In this document: piece after piece, positions 37,788-46,500 of the stretch | Layout of the letters: each line of letters begins with the position of its first letter | Position numbering within the stretch: the stretch's first letter is position 1 | Source of the DNA: Peteryoungia ipomoeae | GTDB lineage: Bacteria; Pseudomonadota; Alphaproteobacteria; Rhizobiales; Rhizobiaceae | Reading direction: 5' to 3' | DNA: 64,000 bases | Assembly (NCBI RefSeq): GCF_004912165.1 | Contig: NZ_STGV01000005.1 | Coordinates: forward strand, 310,001-374,000 | The notes under the pieces: model-generated | The model's database searches: none | What the model saw: the letters and a program-made list of their open reading frames with translations, nothing else | What the model was told of the DNA's origin: nothing | Made by a program: the position numbers and the translations under genes

Positions 37788-38486
37788 TTAGAAGCGATAT
37801 GTGACGCCTGCACCGATCAACCAGGGATCAAGCTTGGCTTTGCCGGAATAATCCGTGCCAACAATTGTGGCGTCGAAGTCGGCCTTGAGGAAGAGTTTCT
37901 TCACGTCGAAGTTCAGACCCCAATGATCGTTGATCATGTAGTCCGTACCGACTTGCAGGGCTGCACCAAAGGTGTTCTTCACGTCGAGATCGCTCGCCGC
38001 AGCCCCCTTCTGGCTATAGAACATGGTGTAGTTGATGCCGGCGCCGACATAGGGCTTGAAGGCACCGAAGTCGGTGAAGTGATACTGCAACGTCAGGGTC
38101 GGCGGCAGCACCCAGGTTTTGCCGAGCTTGCCGAGACCCGCGATATCCCCCTCGCCGTAAACATTTGCATAGGTGGTGCCGAGGATGAGTTCGGCCGCGA
38201 TGTTGTCGGTGAAGTAATAGCTGATATCCAGCTCGGGAATGACGCTGTCGCTATAGGAGAGGTCAGCGCCGCCGATCTGGTCGACCGACCCCTTGTCATT
38301 GGTGATGACGCCGAGACCCCGCACGCGCACCTGCCACGGGCTGAGCGCCGCGACATCCTCAACGGCCACGGGCGCGGGCTCCTGCGCCGCCGGCAGATCC
38401 GCGGCCATCGCCGCCGCCGACGACAAGAGCAGAAGGGTCGCTGTGGCGACAAGGCTGCGGGTTGAGATGGTCCGGACGCGGGTCAT
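37788..38486 (-). CDS. ompW: outer membrane protein OmpW family
   Basis: Eight-stranded outer-membrane barrel of 232 residues, from the ATG at 38486. Signal peptide SLVATATLLLLSSAAAMAA, then WQVRVRGLGVITNDKGSV, PELDISYYFTDNIAAELILG, PTLTLQYHF, KPYVGAGINYTMFY and the terminal GAGVTYRF, all OmpW-family landmarks. The family forms a hydrophobic channel for small molecules. In other bacteria OmpW is controlled by oxygen regulators, and here an Fnr-type box lies about 70 bases upstream. Confidence 0.94.
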   Translation of the reverse strand: MTRVRTISTRSLVATATLLLLSSAAAMAADLPAAQEPAPVAVEDVAALSPWQVRVRGLGVITNDKGSVDQIGGADLSYSDSVIPELDISYYFTDNIAAELILGTTYANVYGEGDIAGLGKLGKTWVLPPTLTLQYHFTDFGAFKPYVGAGINYTMFYSQKGAAASDLDVKNTFGAALQVGTDYMINDHWGLNFDVKKLFLKADFDATIVGTDYSGKAKLDPWLIGAGVTYRF

Positions 38487-38555
38487 TGGTCTCTCCTTGT
38501 AATGACATAGTGGCATCAGCCGGAGACAGCTAGCAGGCGGACGGACCTTGGGCGG

Positions 38556-38569
38556 TTGAGCTAAATCAA
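38556..38569. promoter_or_regulatory. Fnr/FixK-type box upstream of ompW
   Basis: TTGAGCTAAATCAA matches the anaerobox consensus TTGAT-N4-ATCAA at nine of ten defined positions. It ends 70 bases before the ompW start on the minus strand. Expression of ompW under low oxygen is the likely meaning. Confidence 0.65.
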
Positions 38570-38714
38570 TATGTTAGAAGTCAGTTATGAGAAATAATGA
38601 TCATCATTGTGATTGTTGCACATCTGCCATAGCCAGACTTGACGATTGAAAATCGCAGAGCGGATCCTGGTGGCGATCATCCCGCGACAGGCCTTGTGTG
38701 ATCATGGCTCAAGC

Positions 38715-38750
38715 AAAAGGCCCGGCGCGACGAATCGCGACCGGGCCTTT
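38715..38750 (-). terminator. terminator after the GNAT gene region
   Basis: AAAGGCCCGG and CCGGGCCTTT arms pair, with a second inner stem CGCGA/TCGCG, and the minus-strand end reads CCTTTTGCTTG. It lies 25 bases after the minus-strand GNAT gene stop. Confidence 0.82.
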
Positions 38751-38775
38751 GCAAGGCACGCCTTCCGGGAGGCTG

Positions 38776-39372
38776 TCAGGCCGCGCGACGGAAATCCGTC
38801 GGCTGCGACAGCCGTCGACCGGAGGCGACCATCATGCCGGCGGCACCTTGAAGCCAGCCTGGCACGAGTTCGAGTGCAAGGAAGCGCTCACGGGCGAAAG
38901 GCCCCGGCATCACGAGGTGCTGCGTCTTCTCCGCAAAGAAGCCGAAGCGCTCGTAATAGGCGGCATCGCCAACCAGCAGCACCGCGCCATGCCCACGCTT
39001 GCGGGCTTCGGTGATCGCAGCCCGCATCAGTGCCGAGCCGATGCCCTTGCCCTCATGGGCGGCATCCACCGCAAGCGGCCCCAAAAGCAGCGCATCCACT
39101 GCCCTGCCCTCGGCATTCACGCCAGCTTCAACGTTCCAAAGCCGCACCGTGCCGATGACATGGCCGTCGCGGTCCCGCGCCACAAGCGCCAGCCCTTCAG
39201 CCGGAATGCGGTTGCGGCGGATCTTCTCCGACGACTTCTTGCGGCGATCCCGGCCCATGGAGCGGTCGAGCAGCGCTTCGCGCGCCACGACGTCAGCAGG
39301 CGTTTCATGATCGATGACAAAGGCAGGCGTCGCCTGAAAAAGCGCACGCATGCCATCCAGAACAGCGGCCAT
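38776..39372 (-). CDS. GNAT-family N-acetyltransferase (YhbS-like)
   Basis: Acetyltransferase of 198 residues from the ATG at 39372. The acetyl-CoA loop is PLAVDAAHEGKGIGSALMRAAI (pattern Q/R-x-x-G-x-G/A), followed by VLLVGDAAYYERFGF. N-terminal DRSMGRDRRKKSSEKIRR and GRAVDALLLGPLAVD fit the YhbS group. The substrate is unknown. It lies downstream of ornithine decarboxylase on the same strand after a 69-base gap with a hairpin. Confidence 0.85.
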   Translation of the reverse strand: MAAVLDGMRALFQATPAFVIDHETPADVVAREALLDRSMGRDRRKKSSEKIRRNRIPAEGLALVARDRDGHVIGTVRLWNVEAGVNAEGRAVDALLLGPLAVDAAHEGKGIGSALMRAAITEARKRGHGAVLLVGDAAYYERFGFFAEKTQHLVMPGPFARERFLALELVPGWLQGAAGMMVASGRRLSQPTDFRRAA

Positions 39373-39413
39373 TCTGGCCTCCCATCCCAAGCAGTGACGA
39401 TGATTGTGAAGGT

Positions 39414-39435
39414 CCGTGCCGGTTTGCCGGCACGG
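39414..39435 (-). terminator. hairpin after the ornithine decarboxylase gene
   Basis: CCGTGCCGG (39414-39422) and CCGGCACGG (39427-39435) form a perfect 9-bp stem with a 4-base loop. There is no strong T run after it, so it may be an RNA-stabilising or partial terminator. Confidence 0.6.
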
Positions 39436-39441
39436 GAGACG

Positions 39442-40575
39442 TCAGATGACGTAAGACTTCAGCGGCTCGAAGCCATTGAACGCCACCGCCGAATAGGTGG
39501 TGGTGTAGGCGCCGGTGCCCTCGATCAGAACCTCGTCGCCGATCGAAAGCGTGATCGGCAGCGGATACATGTTCTTCTCGTACATCACGTCGGCCGAATC
39601 GCAGGTCGGGCCGGCCAGCACGCAAGGCGCCATCTCGTCGGCGTCATGGGCGGTGCGGATCGGGTAACGGATCGCTTCGTCCATGGTTTCGGCCAGACCG
39701 CCGAACTTGCCGATGTCGAGGAACACCCAGCGGTTCTCGTCATTATCAGACTTCTTCGAGATCAGTACGACTTCCGCCTTGATCACGCCGGCATTGCCGA
39801 CCATGCCGCGGCCCGGCTCGATGATGGTCTGCGGGATGTTGTTGCCGAAGTGCTTCTTCAGCGACGCCTTGATTGCCAGACCATAAGCTTCTGCCGACGG
39901 AATGTCGCGCAGGTACTTGGTCGGGAAACCACCACCCATGTTGACCATCTTCAAGACGATGCCCTGCTTGGCCAGCGACGCAAAAACGCGCTTGGCATCG
40001 GCAAGGGCGCCGTCCCAGGCATCGACCTTGGTCATCTGCGAACCGACATGGAACGAGACGCCGAAGCTCTCGAGACCCAGCTGATGCGCATAGACCAGAA
40101 CGTCGACGGCCATCTGCGGCACGCAACCGAACTTGCGGGAAAGCGGCCATTCGGCGCCTTCACCATCGGTCAGGACGCGGCAGAACACGCGGGCGCCGGG
40201 AGCGGCACGCGCGATCTTCTCGACTTCCTCATGGCTGTCGACAGCATAGAGGTTGACGCCGAGCGCAAACGCGCGGGCAATGTCGCGCTCCTTCTTGATG
40301 GTGTTGCCGAAGGAGATGCGCGAGGCATCCGCACCGGCATCGAGCGCCATCTGGATTTCGGCAACGGAAGCGCAGTCGAAGTTCGAGCCGAGCGAGGCCA
40401 GGAGCTGGAGGATCTCTGGGGCCGGGTTCGCCTTGACTGCGTAGTAGATGGCGCTGTCCGGCAGGGCATGACGGAAGGCGCCGAAATTGTCGCGCACCAC
40501 GTCGAGGTCGACCACGAGGCAGGGACCTTCCGGACGTCGGGTGTTGATGAAGTCGAGGATACGTGCAGTGGTCAT
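39442..40575 (-). CDS. odc: ornithine/lysine decarboxylase, PLP fold type III
   Basis: Makes putrescine (and often cadaverine) as the entry to polyamine synthesis. The 377 residues form the alanine-racemase-like barrel: YYAVKANP carries the PLP lysine (Lys48), MGGGFPTKYL and EPGRGMVGNAG bind phosphate, and GPTCDSADV supplies the catalytic Cys325 across the dimer. The start has GGAAGG 7 bases upstream. The 5' region is a long gene-free leader, in keeping with the speF leader RNA family found before this gene in alphaproteobacteria. Confidence 0.95.
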   Translation of the reverse strand: MTTARILDFINTRRPEGPCLVVDLDVVRDNFGAFRHALPDSAIYYAVKANPAPEILQLLASLGSNFDCASVAEIQMALDAGADASRISFGNTIKKERDIARAFALGVNLYAVDSHEEVEKIARAAPGARVFCRVLTDGEGAEWPLSRKFGCVPQMAVDVLVYAHQLGLESFGVSFHVGSQMTKVDAWDGALADAKRVFASLAKQGIVLKMVNMGGGFPTKYLRDIPSAEAYGLAIKASLKKHFGNNIPQTIIEPGRGMVGNAGVIKAEVVLISKKSDNDENRWVFLDIGKFGGLAETMDEAIRYPIRTAHDADEMAPCVLAGPTCDSADVMYEKNMYPLPITLSIGDEVLIEGTGAYTTTYSAVAFNGFEPLKSYVI

Positions 40576-40910
40576 CGGTCAACCTTCCATAGGCCAGGGA
40601 TATCCGAAGCGGCCAAGCTTCGAATGGACAAAGGACGGCGAGACATCGCTCGAAACCAGTCGGTGGAGACACCGGACCCGAACGAACGCTCGACGCGCGA
40701 AACGATGGATGAACGCACTCTTGCCTGAGCGCAAAAATCCGCTTTGTCTGCCATGGATTGGAGGGAGACCCTACCGCACTTCCGGCAATGATGGTGTGCC
40801 TCTTCAGTACCCCGGCTGATGGAAAGCCGGCAGAGAACCAGAAAGGCCCGCACCGTCGTTGCTTCAAGATGTCCTCGCATTTCCCGGTTGGCCGGAATAG
40901 CGACTGGAGG
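40576..40910 (-). ncRNA. candidate speF-type leader RNA of the ornithine decarboxylase gene
   Basis: No credible protein gene occupies 40576-41144. On the minus strand the stretch directly before odc has the features of a structured leader: a GC-rich segment near 40800-40890 with the stem GCCGGCT/AGCCGG (about 40813-40835), and then several hundred bases to the start. The speF motif is a known structured RNA upstream of ornithine decarboxylase genes in this class. Boundaries are approximate, and no covariance model was run. Confidence 0.45.
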
Positions 40911-41144
40911 GGTTAGTTCCAGGTACCTTACCGATGACCTCACCTTAGGGATAAATCCCAATTCGAGGGTCGGCGGACACCCACAGGCACGTGCGACTTT
41001 GGGCAAGCACGGAAATAAGAAAAGCCTCCGTCATAATCAAGAGTTTTTTCAACCAGGGGGGAAGTTTTTTGGAGCCACCCGTCACCGCTATTGAACGGCG
41101 CGGCGCAATTGTTCAAAATCTGGGAAAAACGATGGCGGAGCGAT

Positions 41145-42038
41145 ATGGACACCCTGACCAGAATTCGGGCTTTCATCGAGGTGGTCGAGGCTGAAGGTTT
41201 TTCAGCCGCAGCCCGCAAGACCGGTCGCTCCAAGGCGCTTCTTTCCAAATATGTCAAGGAGTTGGAGGACGAACTTGGCGCGCTTCTGCTCAATCGGACA
41301 ACCCGCCAGTTCTCTCTAACCGAGGCTGGGCACACCTATTATCGCACCGCCGCCGACATCCTGAAGGAGATCGACAACCTTGCCGATCTCGTGCGCGAGA
41401 ACAATGCCGACCTCAAGGGAAAATTGAAGGTCACCGTGCCGCGCACCTTCATCGACGCCGATGTCGGCCAGTCGCTGATCGATTTTGCCAAGGAAAACCC
41501 GGAACTTTCGCTGGAGATTCTCGCCGAAGACCGATTCGTCGACCTGATCGAGGAGGGATTCGATCTCGGCATCCGAATCACCAAGCTTGACGATTCCGGC
41601 ATGATCGCCCGCAAGCTCTCCGACTTTCGCGTCTATGCCTGCGCCACCCCGGATTTCGTCGCGGCCAAAGGCCCGCTTCTCCATCCGACCGATCTGACCC
41701 GCGTGCCCTTTCTGATCGACACCAATTCGCGCTCCCACAACAGCCTTCGCTTCATCGACGCCGAGGGGGAAACGATTTCCGTCAGCGTCAGCGGCCCGAT
41801 CGAGGTCAACAGCCCGCAGGCAACGCTGAGGGCAGCCCGTGCCGGATTGGGCGTGGCCATGATCCCCGATTTCATCGCAAGGCCACATCTGCAGTCGGGT
41901 GAACTGGTGTCGCTGTTCGACGACTTCATTGCCAAGGACCGCGGCATCTATGCGGTCTACCCGCATCGCCGCTACCTGCCGGCCAAGGTGCGCGCCTTCG
42001 TCGACTATCTTCACGCATGGTTCAAACGCTATTCCTGA
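41145..42038 (+). CDS. LysR-family transcriptional regulator
   Basis: Regulator of 297 residues from the ATG at 41145. The helix-turn-helix is MDTLTRIRAFIEVVEAEGFSAAARKTGRSKALLSKYVKEL (first 40 residues), followed by the linker and an effector domain with LKVTVPRTFIDADVGQSLIDFA and LGIRITKLDDSGMIARKL. It resembles the CrgA/AaeR-like group that often acts alone. It is divergent from odc across the leader region, but a regulatory link is not shown. Confidence 0.92.
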   Translation: MDTLTRIRAFIEVVEAEGFSAAARKTGRSKALLSKYVKELEDELGALLLNRTTRQFSLTEAGHTYYRTAADILKEIDNLADLVRENNADLKGKLKVTVPRTFIDADVGQSLIDFAKENPELSLEILAEDRFVDLIEEGFDLGIRITKLDDSGMIARKLSDFRVYACATPDFVAAKGPLLHPTDLTRVPFLIDTNSRSHNSLRFIDAEGETISVSVSGPIEVNSPQATLRAARAGLGVAMIPDFIARPHLQSGELVSLFDDFIAKDRGIYAVYPHRRYLPAKVRAFVDYLHAWFKRYS

Positions 42039-42117
42039 GCGAACCTAACGGCAGAAGTCCCATTTTCGTCCCATTCGTCCGACAAGGGCAAAGAGCATTA
42101 CGGGCATTCGGGGGAAG

Positions 42118-42131
42118 GCATAACATTATGC
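42118..42131. promoter_or_regulatory. palindrome over the start codon of the ZevA-like gene
   Basis: GCATAACATTATGC is a 14-bp perfect inverted repeat (6-2-6) overlapping the ATG at 42128. Its TAACATTA core resembles sites of Fur-superfamily metal regulators such as Zur or Mur in rhizobia, so metal-dependent repression is plausible. Confidence 0.45.
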
Positions 42132-42772
42132 AAAAAGGTCTCGCAGCCGGCCTTGCGATCATCGCAGCGGGCTTTGCATCGCCGGCACTCTCGCATCCGC
42201 ACATCTTTGCCGAGGCGCGGGTCGAAATCGTCTCCGGCGACGACGGCTCCTTCAAGGAACTGCGCCATGTCTGGCGCTTCGACGACGTGTTCTCCGCCAG
42301 CGTCCTGATGGACTACGACAAGAACAGCGATCTCAAGCTCGACCCGGCAGAGCTGAAGGAAATCGCCGATACGATCCGCGAATCGCTGGCCGATTACAGC
42401 TACTTTACCTTCGTCACGAAGGACGGCGCAGATGCGGCGATTGCCAAGCCAGACGTCTTCAATGTCGATTATCGCGAGAACCAGCTGCTGATCTTCTTCG
42501 TCGCCAAGCCCAAGGCACCGCTGACAATCGGCGGCAAGATGACCTTCGGGGTCTATGACCCGACACTCTACACGGCCATCGACTTTGCCAATGACTCTGA
42601 CCTTGTCGTCGAAGGCGCAAGTTTTGCGGCCTGCAGCCACAAGGTCGTGCGGCCCGATCCCGATCAGATCCTCGCCCAGAACCAGGCCAACCTGACCGAG
42701 GCCTTTTTCAATGATCCCGCCGGCAACGACATGGGCAAGCTGTTTGCCACGCGCATGGAGATCACATGCTGA
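42128..42772 (+). CDS. DUF1007 periplasmic protein (ZevA-like)
   Basis: Exported protein of 214 residues: signal peptide KGLAAGLAIIAAGFASPALS, then HPHIFAEARVEI, the His-containing N-terminus characteristic of DUF1007. An EF-hand-like DKNSDLKLDPAELKEI follows. In Haemophilus the homologue ZevA acts with ZevB in zinc uptake; other DUF1007 proteins accompany nickel or cobalt permeases. It overlaps the next gene by 7 bases. Confidence 0.87.
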   Translation: MQKGLAAGLAIIAAGFASPALSHPHIFAEARVEIVSGDDGSFKELRHVWRFDDVFSASVLMDYDKNSDLKLDPAELKEIADTIRESLADYSYFTFVTKDGADAAIAKPDVFNVDYRENQLLIFFVAKPKAPLTIGGKMTFGVYDPTLYTAIDFANDSDLVVEGASFAACSHKVVRPDPDQILAQNQANLTEAFFNDPAGNDMGKLFATRMEITC

Positions 42773-43854
42773 GCCGGCCGGCAAACCTGCACCGCGTGCT
42801 TCCTCTCGTGATGCTCGCGGCAGCGATTTGCCTGGCGCTGGCGCCAACCCTTGCGCTTGCCGCCTCCCCGCTCGGCGTCGGCAGCGCCGAGGCAAGCTAC
42901 CAGCCCACGAGCGGTCCCTTCGCCGGATTGCTTCTTTGGATCAACAACCACCAGCAGGACTTCTACCGCGCGCTCACCGGATCCTTGAAGGCGATGCGCG
43001 AAGATCCCGGCGCGCTGGCCGGCCTGATCGGCCTTTCCTTTGCCTATGGCATCTTTCACGCCGCAGGCCCCGGCCACGGCAAGGCCGTCATCTCGTCCTA
43101 TATGCTTGCCAATGAAATCGAGCTGAGGCGCGGCATTCTCGTGTCCTTCGTGTCCGCCTTCCTGCAGGGATTCGTCGCAATTGCCGTGGTCGGGGCCGCT
43201 TACCTGGTGCTGCGCGGTACGGCGGTCACCATGACCATGGCAACCCAGGCGCTGGAAACGGCAAGCTATGCGATGATTGTCGCCTTCGGCTTCTGGCTGC
43301 TGTGGAAGAAAGTAAAGCCGTTGCAAATGCGCGCGCTGCGCCCTGCCGCATCAACCGATAGCCTCTTTGCAGAAGCAGCTCTACCGCAAGGCACGCTGGC
43401 AACACGAGCGGCGCCTGCGTCAGGCTTCAGGGCCGATGCGATCGATCACAGTCACGACGCCCTGTCACCAGGCTCGGTCTGCCATGAATGCGGGATCGCA
43501 CACGCGCCCGACCCGGGCCTGCTGCGCGGCACGTTCCACCTGCGCGATGCCTGGTCTGCCGTCATCGCGGTCGGTCTGCGCCCCTGCTCCGGCGCGCTTC
43601 TCGTCATGACCTTTTCGATCCTCAACGGGCTGATCCTGGGCGGGGTTCTGTCGGTGCTGGCCATGGCCTTCGGCACCGCCCTCACCGTCTCGCTGCTTGC
43701 AACGCTTGCCGTCAGCGCCAAGGGCCTGGCCCTCAAGCTATCGGGACCGGGGTCGCGGCGTGCCGGCTTCGTCGCAAGCACAATCGAGGTCGTCGCCGCC
43801 GTGACGGTCATCGCCCTCGGCGCGCTTTTGCTCGCCGCCAGCCTTCAGTCCTGA
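42766..43854 (+). CDS. NicO/RcnA-family metal transporter (ZevB-like)
   Basis: Inner-membrane metal permease of 362 residues with a signal-like first segment and about six membrane helices. The family motif FHAAGPGHGKAVISSY is at residues 97-112, with the second motif GLRPCSGALLVM near 270. The central loop holds DHSHDAL and CHECGIAHAPD, probable metal ligands. The preceding DUF1007 gene suggests ZevAB-like zinc handling, though nickel or cobalt cannot be excluded. Confidence 0.88.
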   Translation: MLSRPANLHRVLPLVMLAAAICLALAPTLALAASPLGVGSAEASYQPTSGPFAGLLLWINNHQQDFYRALTGSLKAMREDPGALAGLIGLSFAYGIFHAAGPGHGKAVISSYMLANEIELRRGILVSFVSAFLQGFVAIAVVGAAYLVLRGTAVTMTMATQALETASYAMIVAFGFWLLWKKVKPLQMRALRPAASTDSLFAEAALPQGTLATRAAPASGFRADAIDHSHDALSPGSVCHECGIAHAPDPGLLRGTFHLRDAWSAVIAVGLRPCSGALLVMTFSILNGLILGGVLSVLAMAFGTALTVSLLATLAVSAKGLALKLSGPGSRRAGFVASTIEVVAAVTVIALGALLLAASLQS

Positions 43855-43855
43855 T

Positions 43856-44266
43856 TTATTCGCCGTCGCGGCTCTGCTGATAGCGGGCGCGCAGCCACAA
43901 AATGGCAAAGATCGCCATCAGCGCGATGCCACCAATCACGGCAGCGGTGACCGGAGAATATTTGCCGATCCACATCACGACCGTCGGCACCACCAGGATC
44001 AAGCCGAACACCACGACAAAGACGACACCGGCAGACGCCGCAGGCGAGCGCGACGGAGCCGCACCATCCATGAGCGCAGCGGTTCGCTTCTTCGGCGGCG
44101 GCACAAGGCGGAAGAGATAGATCACGCCCGCAATCGCAATACAGATACCAACCGACCAGGCAATGGTCGCATTGCCAAGGCTGGCGTAAGCCAGTGCCAG
44201 CGCCGTCACGGCCGTGCCCACATAGAGGATGATGGAATAGATATTGGGTTTCACAAGCTCGCTCAC
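43856..44266 (-). CDS. hypothetical membrane protein
   Basis: Protein of 136 residues with about four hydrophobic segments: two near the N-terminus (ILYVGTAVTALALAYASLG and a second from AWSVGICIAIAGVIYLF) and two after a Pro/Arg loop. I do not recognise a family. It starts at a GTG (44266) with AAGGATGAA just upstream, one base after the GNAT stop on the same strand, so the two are coupled. Its stop nearly abuts the convergent NicO gene. Confidence 0.72.
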   Translation of the reverse strand: MSELVKPNIYSIILYVGTAVTALALAYASLGNATIAWSVGICIAIAGVIYLFRLVPPPKKRTAALMDGAAPSRSPAASAGVVFVVVFGLILVVPTVVMWIGKYSPVTAAVIGGIALMAIFAILWLRARYQQSRDGE

Positions 44267-44267
44267 T

Positions 44268-44954
44268 TCATCCTTGAGAGGGCAGATTGGCACGGATGTC
44301 TTCCAGGCGCCGCTTCTGCTGGCCGCTCTCATCAAAATTCTCCGGCGCTAGCCAGGCCTCGAAGGCGGCTTTCAACTGCGGCCATTCGCCATCGATCATC
44401 GAGAACCATGCGGTATCGCGGTTCTTGCCTTTCGACAGCATGTGCTGGCGGAAAACACCCTCGAAGCTGAAGCCCAGCCGCTGCGCCGTCACCTTGCTCG
44501 GCGTATTGTCATTGTGGCACTTCCACTCGTAGCGACGATAGCCGAGATCCTCGAAGACATGCCGTGCCAAGAGGTAGTGCGCTTCCGTCGACAGCGGAGA
44601 CCGGCTCATCGCCGGACCATGCGCGACCCCGCCGATTTCTACCACACCATTGGCCGGATCGGGCCGCATGTAGTTTGCCAGCCCAACAACATCGCCGGAG
44701 GCCTTGTCGCGAAAGACCTCGGTCACCCAGCCGCCCTTCTGGGCATTTTGCAGCCAGGTGTCGAAATCCTCGATACCGGCAAAATCGGGCTGCGTGAAAT
44801 AGGTGAGAAGCGGATTGATCGCGAGGCCGCCAAAGGCCGTCCAAAGGGCGTCGAGATGAAGAGAACGATCATAGGGTTCAATGACGACAAACTGCCCCTC
44901 GAGCCTCACCGGCTGAGGGGTCGGGCATCCCTTGAACATCGAAAGATCGCGCAT
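44268..44954 (-). CDS. GNAT-family N-acetyltransferase (RimJ/RimL-like)
   Basis: Acetyltransferase of 228 residues from the ATG at 44954. The RimL pattern is present: VRLEGQFVVIEPYDRSLHLDALW, GDVVGLANYMRPDP, VEIGGVAHGPAMSRSPLSTEA and NTPSKVTAQRLGFSFEGVFRQ. It may acetylate a protein N-terminus or a small amine. It is the first gene of a pair with the small membrane protein. Confidence 0.88.
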   Translation of the reverse strand: MRDLSMFKGCPTPQPVRLEGQFVVIEPYDRSLHLDALWTAFGGLAINPLLTYFTQPDFAGIEDFDTWLQNAQKGGWVTEVFRDKASGDVVGLANYMRPDPANGVVEIGGVAHGPAMSRSPLSTEAHYLLARHVFEDLGYRRYEWKCHNDNTPSKVTAQRLGFSFEGVFRQHMLSKGKNRDTAWFSMIDGEWPQLKAAFEAWLAPENFDESGQQKRRLEDIRANLPSQG

Positions 44955-45007
44955 CACAGCCTCCGGCAAATCTTGTCGCCCGAGGCTTAGGCCACCGGCC
45001 CACTAAA

Positions 45008-45046
45008 GGCAACCGGCGCGGACCTGCAAAGCCCGGACCGGTTGCC
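45008..45046 (-). terminator. terminator of the DUF533 gene
   Basis: GGCAACCGG (45008-45016) and CCGGTTGCC (45038-45046) pair perfectly over 9 bp, with a partial inner stem; the minus-strand side continues TTTAGTG. It lies 7 bases after the stop. Confidence 0.65.
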
Positions 45047-45053
45047 GCAGGGA

Positions 45054-45752
45054 TCAGAGGCTGATCTTGGCGGAGGCGACGGTCGCTTCGATGTGATCGA
45101 CCAGACCGTCTTCCAGACCGAGGCGCCCCGCGAGCATGTCGAGATAGCCGCGCTCGGTGCGGGTATCCGGCTCGATGGTGAGGCGCGAGGCGGTGTAGAT
45201 TTCAACCCTCTGCTCTTCTGTCTTGGCGGAAGCAACCAGCGCATCGAGATCAACCGGCTTGGCAAGCTCCGCCTCGATGAAGGCTTCTGCCTCCGCGCCC
45301 AGGCCGGACAGATGCACCTTGTCCATGATGCGCGCGCGCTCATCCGCATCGATATGCCCATCGGCCTTGGCCGCACCGATCATGGCGCGCACCAGCGACA
45401 GCGCGAAATCATTGGAAACAGCCTCGGGCTCTGTGCTGAACGGGCTGTCGCTCGGCGGCGGCAACAGCTCCGGCAGAGCCTGGGTCGGCTCGGCAGGCTG
45501 GCCGGACTTGTAGTTCTTGTAGGCCTGATAGCCAAGGCCGGCGATCACGGCGAGGCCGCCAAGCTTCAAGGCATTGCTGCCCAGCGAGCGACCGGTCTTG
45601 GTTCCGAGAAGGACCGATGCCAGCGCACCGGTCTTCCACGGATTGTTCTTGGCAAGCCCGAGAAGGTCGTTGCCCTTTTGCCCCACGCTGCCGGTCGTTC
45701 CCGGCATTTGCGATCCGAGGAACTGGTCGAGAAGCTTCTTGGCATCGAACAT
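45054..45752 (-). CDS. DUF533 / TerB-like protein
   Basis: Protein of 232 residues from the ATG at 45752. The N-terminus is glycine-rich with a hydrophobic helix (LKLGGLAVIAGLGYQAY), a Pro-rich spacer follows, and the C-terminal 130 residues are a TerB-like helical domain: MIGAAKADGHIDADERARIMDKV. TerB-like domains bind metal through acidic residues, and the DxDxxE loop is present. The family is widespread and of unknown role. Confidence 0.85.
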   Translation of the reverse strand: MFDAKKLLDQFLGSQMPGTTGSVGQKGNDLLGLAKNNPWKTGALASVLLGTKTGRSLGSNALKLGGLAVIAGLGYQAYKNYKSGQPAEPTQALPELLPPPSDSPFSTEPEAVSNDFALSLVRAMIGAAKADGHIDADERARIMDKVHLSGLGAEAEAFIEAELAKPVDLDALVASAKTEEQRVEIYTASRLTIEPDTRTERGYLDMLAGRLGLEDGLVDHIEATVASAKISL

Positions 45753-45834
45753 CGCGGTCTCCTTGTAAGTTGCGTTGCTTCCTAGATAGGGAGCCACCGC
45801 CAAATTACAAAGACCATGCGACCGTCGTGTGATA

Positions 45835-46473
45835 TTAAGCCTTGAGGGCCGCCGCTTCCTCTGCAAGCTTGGTAATGCCTGCCCAATCACCGGCAGCGAC
45901 GAGTTCCTTCGGTGCAACCCACGATCCGCCGACGCAGACGACGTTGGGCAGCGACAGATAGTCCCTGGCATTCTTCAGCGAAATGCTGCCGGTCGGGCAG
46001 AACAGCGTCCCGGCGAGCGGCGAGGAGAGCGCCTTGAGATAGGCGGCACCGCCGGCCTGCTCGGCGGGGAAGAACTTCATCACCTTGTAGCCTTCTTCGC
46101 GCAGTGCCATCACCTCGGAGGCGGTTGCGGCGCCGGGAAGCAGCGGAATGTCCGAGCCGCGAGCGACGTCGAGCAGTTCCTGCGTTGTGCCCGGGCTGAC
46201 GATGAACTGCGATCCGGCATCGACCGCGGCATGGAAATGGGATGCATTGAGGATCGTGCCGGCACCGACCACGGCCCCCTCCACTTCCTGCGCGACAAGG
46301 CGCACGGCTTCAAGCGCGGCATCGGTGCGCAAGGTGATTTCGATCGCCTTCAAACCACCGGCCACCAGCGCCTTTGCCAGCGGCACCGCTGTCTTCGCAT
46401 CCTCGATGATCAGAACCGGAACAACCGGCTGCAGCTTCAGGGTGGACAGGAGTCTTTCGGTTTTTTCGCCCAT
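45835..46473 (-). CDS. eda: 2-dehydro-3-deoxyphosphogluconate aldolase (Entner-Doudoroff)
   Basis: Splits KDPG into pyruvate and glyceraldehyde 3-phosphate, the main glucose route of rhizobia. The 212 residues form the class I aldolase barrel with Glu45 in KAIEITLRT and the Schiff-base Lys133 in VMKFFPAE. GSQFIVSPGTT is also typical. The edd and zwf genes are not in the window. A short palindrome lies 28 bases before the start. Confidence 0.95.
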   Translation of the reverse strand: MGEKTERLLSTLKLQPVVPVLIIEDAKTAVPLAKALVAGGLKAIEITLRTDAALEAVRLVAQEVEGAVVGAGTILNASHFHAAVDAGSQFIVSPGTTQELLDVARGSDIPLLPGAATASEVMALREEGYKVMKFFPAEQAGGAAYLKALSSPLAGTLFCPTGSISLKNARDYLSLPNVVCVGGSWVAPKELVAAGDWAGITKLAEEAAALKA

Positions 46474-46500
46474 GGCAATGGCCTCTTTTCAAACGATTAG

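Noticed and set aside
40572-41006. 144-codon frame directly before ornithine decarboxylase
   Set aside because: Basic, no family resemblance, and it overlaps the odc start; a structured leader RNA explains the region better.
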